A DNA stretch of 64,000 nt from Oceanospirillum sp048264105 (lineage in GTDB: Bacteria > Pseudomonadota > Gammaproteobacteria > Pseudomonadales > Halomonadaceae), in contig JBLXDJ010000003.1 of assembly GCA_048264105.1 (NCBI GenBank), forward strand, positions 372,001-436,000, read 5' to 3'. The notes under the pieces are model-generated. The model was not told the origin of the DNA and did no database searches. It saw only the letters and a program-made list of their open reading frames with translations. The translations under genes and the position numbers were made by a program. How positions within the stretch are numbered: position 1 is the stretch's first letter; each line of letters begins with the position of its first letter. Of this stretch, positions 60,854 to 64,000 are shown in pieces.

Positions 60854-61531
60854 TCAGCTTGCCACGGTTCCTGCCACCTGAAGGTGTACTTCCTGATGCT
60901 CATTTCTCAGTGACATCTCAAAGCGATCACCCGCATTGAGGGCAGCAACACCTGCCGGTGTTCCGGTCAGAATCACATCACCCGCTTCAAGAGTGAAGAT
61001 CTGACTGATATAGCTCACCAGTTCCGCAACCGGCGTAATCATCTGATCACAGCTGCCCTGCTGACGCAGCTGGCCGTTCACGCTCATGCTGATCTCAAGG
61101 TGCTCATCGCAGACCGGCTCACAGGGAATAAAGCCCGACAGAGGAGCGGAACCATCAAAGGCTTTGGATACTTCCCAGGGATGGCCTTTCTCTTTCAGCT
61201 TGCTTTGCAGATCACGCAATGTCAGATCCAGCGCCAGGCCGACACCCACAATATTGGTCATCGCCTGATCCGGGCTGACCTTACTGATGGTGTCACCTAC
61301 CAGCAGAGCAATCTCGGCTTCGTGATGACATTCGCCCTGACCCGCAGGCAGCTGCAGGGGTTTGGTGATATCAACCGCAGCAGTTGCCGGTTTAATAAAG
61401 AGCAGGGGTTTAGCGGGAATCGGATTGTTCAACTCTTTGGCATGCTCGGCATAATTCCGGCCGATGCAAACGATTTTACCGAGGTTCCATGGAGTCGGCT
61501 TGTTATCAGCCCATTGCAGGTTAAAGGCCAT
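60854..61531 (-). CDS. Fumarylacetoacetate hydrolase-family protein (YcgM-type)
   Basis: A 225-residue enzyme of the FAH fold. It shows KIVCIGRNYAEHAKELNNPIPAKPLLFIKP, the metal-binding glutamates in CHHEAEIALLVGD (HHEAE), then DLTLRDLQSKLKEKGHPWEVSKAFDGSAPLSGFIP and GDVILTGTPAGVAAL, all typical of the YcgM/UGL subgroup (acylpyruvate hydrolase or oxaloacetate decarboxylase activity known for relatives). The specific substrate cannot be told. It is a single gene. Confidence 0.9.
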   Translation of the reverse strand: MAFNLQWADNKPTPWNLGKIVCIGRNYAEHAKELNNPIPAKPLLFIKPATAAVDITKPLQLPAGQGECHHEAEIALLVGDTISKVSPDQAMTNIVGVGLALDLTLRDLQSKLKEKGHPWEVSKAFDGSAPLSGFIPCEPVCDEHLEISMSVNGQLRQQGSCDQMITPVAELVSYISQIFTLEAGDVILTGTPAGVAALNAGDRFEMSLRNEHQEVHLQVAGTVAS

Positions 61532-61653
61532 GGCAGAAGTATCCTTATTTCAATAGCAGTAAAAATATGTGGGTTATGGTTTTTATAGTTTATGTGTTTT
61601 CCGACAGGAGCATAACACCTGAAGGGGATTAAAATACTCCCCCATTTTTGGCA

Positions 61654-61684
61654 TAAAAAAAGCCTGATCTTACGATCAGGCTTT
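61654..61684 (-). terminator. rpoE-chrR terminator
   Basis: The perfect stem AAAGCCTGATC / GATCAGGCTTT with loop TTAC is followed on the minus strand by seven T. It lies about 75 bases after the chrR stop. Confidence 0.9.
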
Positions 61685-61758
61685 CAGGTTCAGCCCTCAG
61701 TCCGAAAGACTCTGAGAAAGTGCGTCAGAGACAACGACTGTCTGAATAAGGGTGCCGA

Positions 61759-62472
61759 TCACAGTCCAAAGAAGGGCTGCATCAGTTTCGGAATCCAGCC
61801 TTCAAATTTCAGCGGTGCATCGGTCACGATCAGACAGATACAGTCCTGATCCCGGTCAGCAATCGGCTGGTGTTTGATATCCGGATCCAGATCTGCCACA
61901 TCACCGGCGCAGAGACGACCGGTTTCATCGCAGTAGGAGCCACTGAGAATCAGAGTCAGCTCACTACCGTTATGACCATGACTGGGCATGCAGGTCCCCG
62001 GCGAAATCTTCAGCAGTCGAACCGCCTTGTCTTTGGCAAACTCCGGCTGGTCAAATTTAATCTGACTGATACCCGGCGCTAAACGCTGCCAGTTCTGATC
62101 GGTTTCCAGCCATTTCGCTACAGGTTCTGCCCACTCGGGCAACCAGTCAGGACGTTTGACCGGAATCTCTTCCGCCTGTGAGATCGGGTCTGAATCCAGC
62201 AGATCCAGTTTGGCAAAAATATCATCCACACTGGCGTTCATACTGGCCTGCGGCAGATGTTCCAGCAGATCACCACCGATCGCTTCGGCATCAGCAACCC
62301 GCTGACGGCAATGCTCGCAACAGGCCAGATGGCACTGCAGCAACATCTGAGAACCGGCACTCAGGCTACCCGAGGCGTAACTCATCAGTGTGGCATCATC
62401 CGGATGGTGTTTGGGCGCTGAGTTCAGCTGAAAGTCCGGCTCCCGGGACAGGGCAATTTGATTCTGTTTCAT
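61759..62472 (-). CDS. chrR: ChrR-type zinc anti-sigma factor
   Basis: A 237-residue protein. The N-terminal zinc anti-sigma domain has H23 and the H48-x3-C52-x2-C55 motif (CHLACCEHCRQRV), which together bind Zn and hold the sigma factor. The C-terminal domain (~150-235) is a ChrR-type cupin (MPSHGHNGSELTLILSGSYCDETG). ChrR of Rhodobacter releases its sigma factor in response to singlet oxygen, and the cupin domain is needed for this. The start overlaps the sigma stop (ATGA), so the two are co-translated. Confidence 0.93.
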   Translation of the reverse strand: MKQNQIALSREPDFQLNSAPKHHPDDATLMSYASGSLSAGSQMLLQCHLACCEHCRQRVADAEAIGGDLLEHLPQASMNASVDDIFAKLDLLDSDPISQAEEIPVKRPDWLPEWAEPVAKWLETDQNWQRLAPGISQIKFDQPEFAKDKAVRLLKISPGTCMPSHGHNGSELTLILSGSYCDETGRLCAGDVADLDPDIKHQPIADRDQDCICLIVTDAPLKFEGWIPKLMQPFFGL

Positions 62473-63068
62473 AGTGACTCTCCCCCGGCAAAACTATCCG
62501 CTGCCAACGACATTCTTAACTTCTTAAAGGCCAGACGAAGCCCGGACTTTACACTACCGATCGGGATCTCAAGGTCCGCAGCAATTTCGCTGTGACTCTT
62601 GCCCTGATAGTAGGATTTATAAACTAACTGAGCCTGCATAAGCGGTAATTCTTTCAAGGCATCTTCTATATGCTTTTTTGAGCTCTGCCAGCTGTTGTCA
62701 TCCTCACTGGCCTGCTCCTGATGGTTCAGCAGTCCTTCATGCTCATGGTAGGAATCGGTGCTGTTTTCCAGCTTTCCCCGTCCTGAACGCTGCTGATCGA
62801 TAAACAGATTACGGGCGATACAGAATATCCAGGTAGAGGCTGCTGCCTTTGCAGAATGATACTGCTCAGCTTTACGCCAGACCTGAAGCAGGGCTTCCTG
62901 AGCCAACTCTTCAGCCTGAGCGTCAGACAGTCCGAACCTGAGAAGATAGGTTTTCACCCGCGGAGCAAAATGCTGGTACAGGGCAGCAAACTGTTCACGG
63001 TCGCGGTTTAAACCCACTTCCGTCAGTGCCTGATTCCAGTTCTGAGATGCTGATTGCACTTTTTCCAT
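62469..63068 (-). CDS. rpoE: ECF RNA polymerase sigma factor, RpoE/ChrR-paired group
   Basis: A 199-residue sigma factor. Region 2 (FGLSDAQAEELAQEALLQVWRKAEQYHSAKAAASTWIFCIARNLFIDQQR) and region 4 (LVYKSYYQGKSHSEIAADLEIPIGSVKSGLRLAFKKLR) are clear. With ChrR in the same operon it belongs to the ECF11 type that responds to singlet oxygen in Rhodobacter. GGGAGAG precedes the ATG. Its own promoter appears to be ECF-type (see 63093-63121). Confidence 0.93.
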   Translation of the reverse strand: MEKVQSASQNWNQALTEVGLNRDREQFAALYQHFAPRVKTYLLRFGLSDAQAEELAQEALLQVWRKAEQYHSAKAAASTWIFCIARNLFIDQQRSGRGKLENSTDSYHEHEGLLNHQEQASEDDNSWQSSKKHIEDALKELPLMQAQLVYKSYYQGKSHSEIAADLEIPIGSVKSGLRLAFKKLRMSLAADSFAGGESL

Positions 63069-63092
63069 CCGTTCTCTCCCGTTATCTGCATC

Positions 63093-63121
63093 CTTCTACG
63101 CATCCGTTTTGTTCCGGATCA
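63093..63121 (-). promoter_or_regulatory. Predicted ECF promoter of rpoE-chrR
   Basis: On the minus strand TGATCC (63116-63121) is followed after 17 bases by TAGAAG (63093-63098). TGATCC is the known -35 of the RpoE/ChrR sigma group, so the operon looks autoregulated. The upstream context is TTTTGAG. Confidence 0.75.
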
Positions 63122-63265
63122 CTCAAAAGTGCTAACGGGTTGATGAATTTATGTCATTAGAGATGATCAATGGCGATTATATGGTTCAAGATGACATGTT
63201 TTGTGAGCGGTTTCACGCTACGGTACTAAATAAGCTAAGTTGAAGACAGCAGAAGCCATTTTGAG

Positions 63266-63295
63266 TGATCTGCTTATTTCACGCCGCCGTAAAGC
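63266..63295 (+). promoter_or_regulatory. Predicted ECF promoter of the FAD oxidoreductase gene
   Basis: TGATCT (63266-63271) is followed after 18 bases by TAAAGC (63290-63295). The 12-base block TTTTGAGTGATC (63259-63270) is identical to that in front of rpoE on the opposite strand. Confidence 0.7.
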
Positions 63296-63339
63296 CATTC
63301 AACGGAATCTGAATCATCAGTCTTATGGGAGCATCCTTT

Positions 63340-64000
63340 ATGGTCACCACAGTAACCGGCCACTCAGTGTCCGACATTTCAGCATCTGATGCACTGTCAT
63401 CCGGCGGCCAGCCCGGTGGCAAAACGGTTGCAGTAATCGGCTCGGGTATCTCCGGTCTGTCTGCGGCCTGGCTTCTGAGCAAAAAACACTCTGTTACCCT
63501 CTTCGAGAAAGATGACCGCTTTGGCGGCCACTCCAACACAGTCACCGTAAACACCAAGGATGGCACAATTCCGGTGGATACCGGTTTTATCGTGTTCAAT
63601 CCGGTGAACTACCCCAACCTGACCGCACTGTTTAAGCATATTGGCGTTGATGCACCAGAAACCGATATGTCATTCGCGGTATCCGCTGAAGAGGGACGTA
63701 TCGAATACAACGGCAATGGCCTGACCGGTATTTTCCCGACGCTGGGTAATGTCTTTAACCCCCGTATCTGGCGCATGCTGAAGGATACCCTTCGTTTCTA
63801 TAAAGAATCCGGCAACTGGCAGGATAAGATCTCAGAAGAGATGACGCTGGGCGAACTGCTGAAAAAGTATAACTACTCCGATGATTTCCGAGACCTGCAT
63901 CTGATCCCGATGGGTGCTGCGATCTGGTCTACACCTGCCGATCAGATGATGGACTATCCGGCGCTGGCCTTTCTTAACTTCTGTCAGAACCACGGCCTGC
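63340..64000 (+). CDS. FAD-dependent amine-oxidase-like oxidoreductase, N-terminal part
   Basis: The frame is open from the ATG at 63340 to the end of the window (220 residues seen). GGGAGC precedes the start. An N-terminal tail of ~30 residues (Ser/Gly rich) leads into the dinucleotide fold KTVAVIGSGISGLSAAWLLSKKHSVTLFEKDDRFGGHSNTV, then GTIPVDTGFIVFNPVNYPNLTALF, which is the family of NAD/FAD oxidoreductases usually found with DUF1365, cyclopropane-fatty-acid synthase-like and photolyase genes under RpoE-ChrR. The reaction may be the modification of membrane lipids; this is inference. The 3' end and downstream genes lie outside the window. Confidence 0.9.
   Translation, partial: MVTTVTGHSVSDISASDALSSGGQPGGKTVAVIGSGISGLSAAWLLSKKHSVTLFEKDDRFGGHSNTVTVNTKDGTIPVDTGFIVFNPVNYPNLTALFKHIGVDAPETDMSFAVSAEEGRIEYNGNGLTGIFPTLGNVFNPRIWRMLKDTLRFYKESGNWQDKISEEMTLGELLKKYNYSDDFRDLHLIPMGAAIWSTPADQMMDYPALAFLNFCQNHGL

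Overview
The window is about 64 kb of ordinary-looking chromosomal DNA from a free-living, motile, respiring gammaproteobacterium. The E. coli-like order ygfB-pepP-ubiH-ubiI facing away from zapA-ssrS-fau, a RapA, a FabA/FabB pair, TRAP transporters, many chemoreceptors and c-di-GMP proteins, and a LitR/photolyase cluster all point to a marine Oceanospirillales-type bacterium (Marinobacterium/Amphritea/Neptunomonas-like). That placement is inference from gene content. I see no phage, insertion sequence, CRISPR array, rRNA or tRNA; the only RNA gene I can support is 6S RNA.

Layout, left to right. 0-7.4 kb: end of a chemoreceptor, a ZapB-like coiled-coil protein, holD-rimI, leuA, a small membrane protein, then a periplasmic thiol-redox pair (DsbG-like protein plus a membrane-anchored TlpA thioredoxin) and a lipoprotein. 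7.8-12.2 kb: rapA and an HD-GYP-like protein. 12.3-17.4 kb: a probable light-response cluster (YfcH-like, CbiX-like chelatase, DUF523-DUF1722 protein, MerR/LitR-type regulator, photolyase) carrying two direct-repeat operators of the LitR/PplR type (TGTAYA-N12-TGTAYA). 17.4-24.7 kb: Aer-like receptor, fabA-fabB behind a striking palindrome, an AEC transporter, a universal stress protein and an HBM-type chemoreceptor.

24.8-39.4 kb is a lactate or 2-oxoacid locus: a large FAD/Fe-S D-lactate-type dehydrogenase, lutABC for L-lactate oxidation, a DctPQM TRAP transporter, a PdhR/LldR-type GntR repressor and a DctB/DctD two-component system. Two PdhR-type palindromes (one before dctP, one before the repressor) tie transporter and regulator together.

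39.4-51.2 kb holds a renalase-like flavoprotein, a YdjM-like membrane hydrolase, a DUF2971 protein, a thioesterase overlapping rlmI, a YcxB-like protein, a class III nucleotidyl cyclase and the ubiquinone hydroxylase/pepP/ygfB block. 51.4-60.7 kb: TIGR02449 protein, zapA, 6S RNA, fau, a 1214-residue MASE1-CHASE-PAS-GGDEF-EAL protein, a 30-residue membrane peptide, ilvA, rpiA and a GAF/HD-GYP protein preceded by phased repeats. 60.8-64 kb: a fumarylacetoacetase-family enzyme and an rpoE-chrR type ECF sigma/anti-sigma pair, divergent from an FAD oxidoreductase that runs off the window. Mirror-image ECF promoters lie between them. The window therefore holds two separate light/singlet-oxygen modules about 45 kb apart.

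Start codons were chosen from ribosome-binding sites and family N-termini; alternatives are stated. All family assignments come from reading the translated sequence, with no database search.
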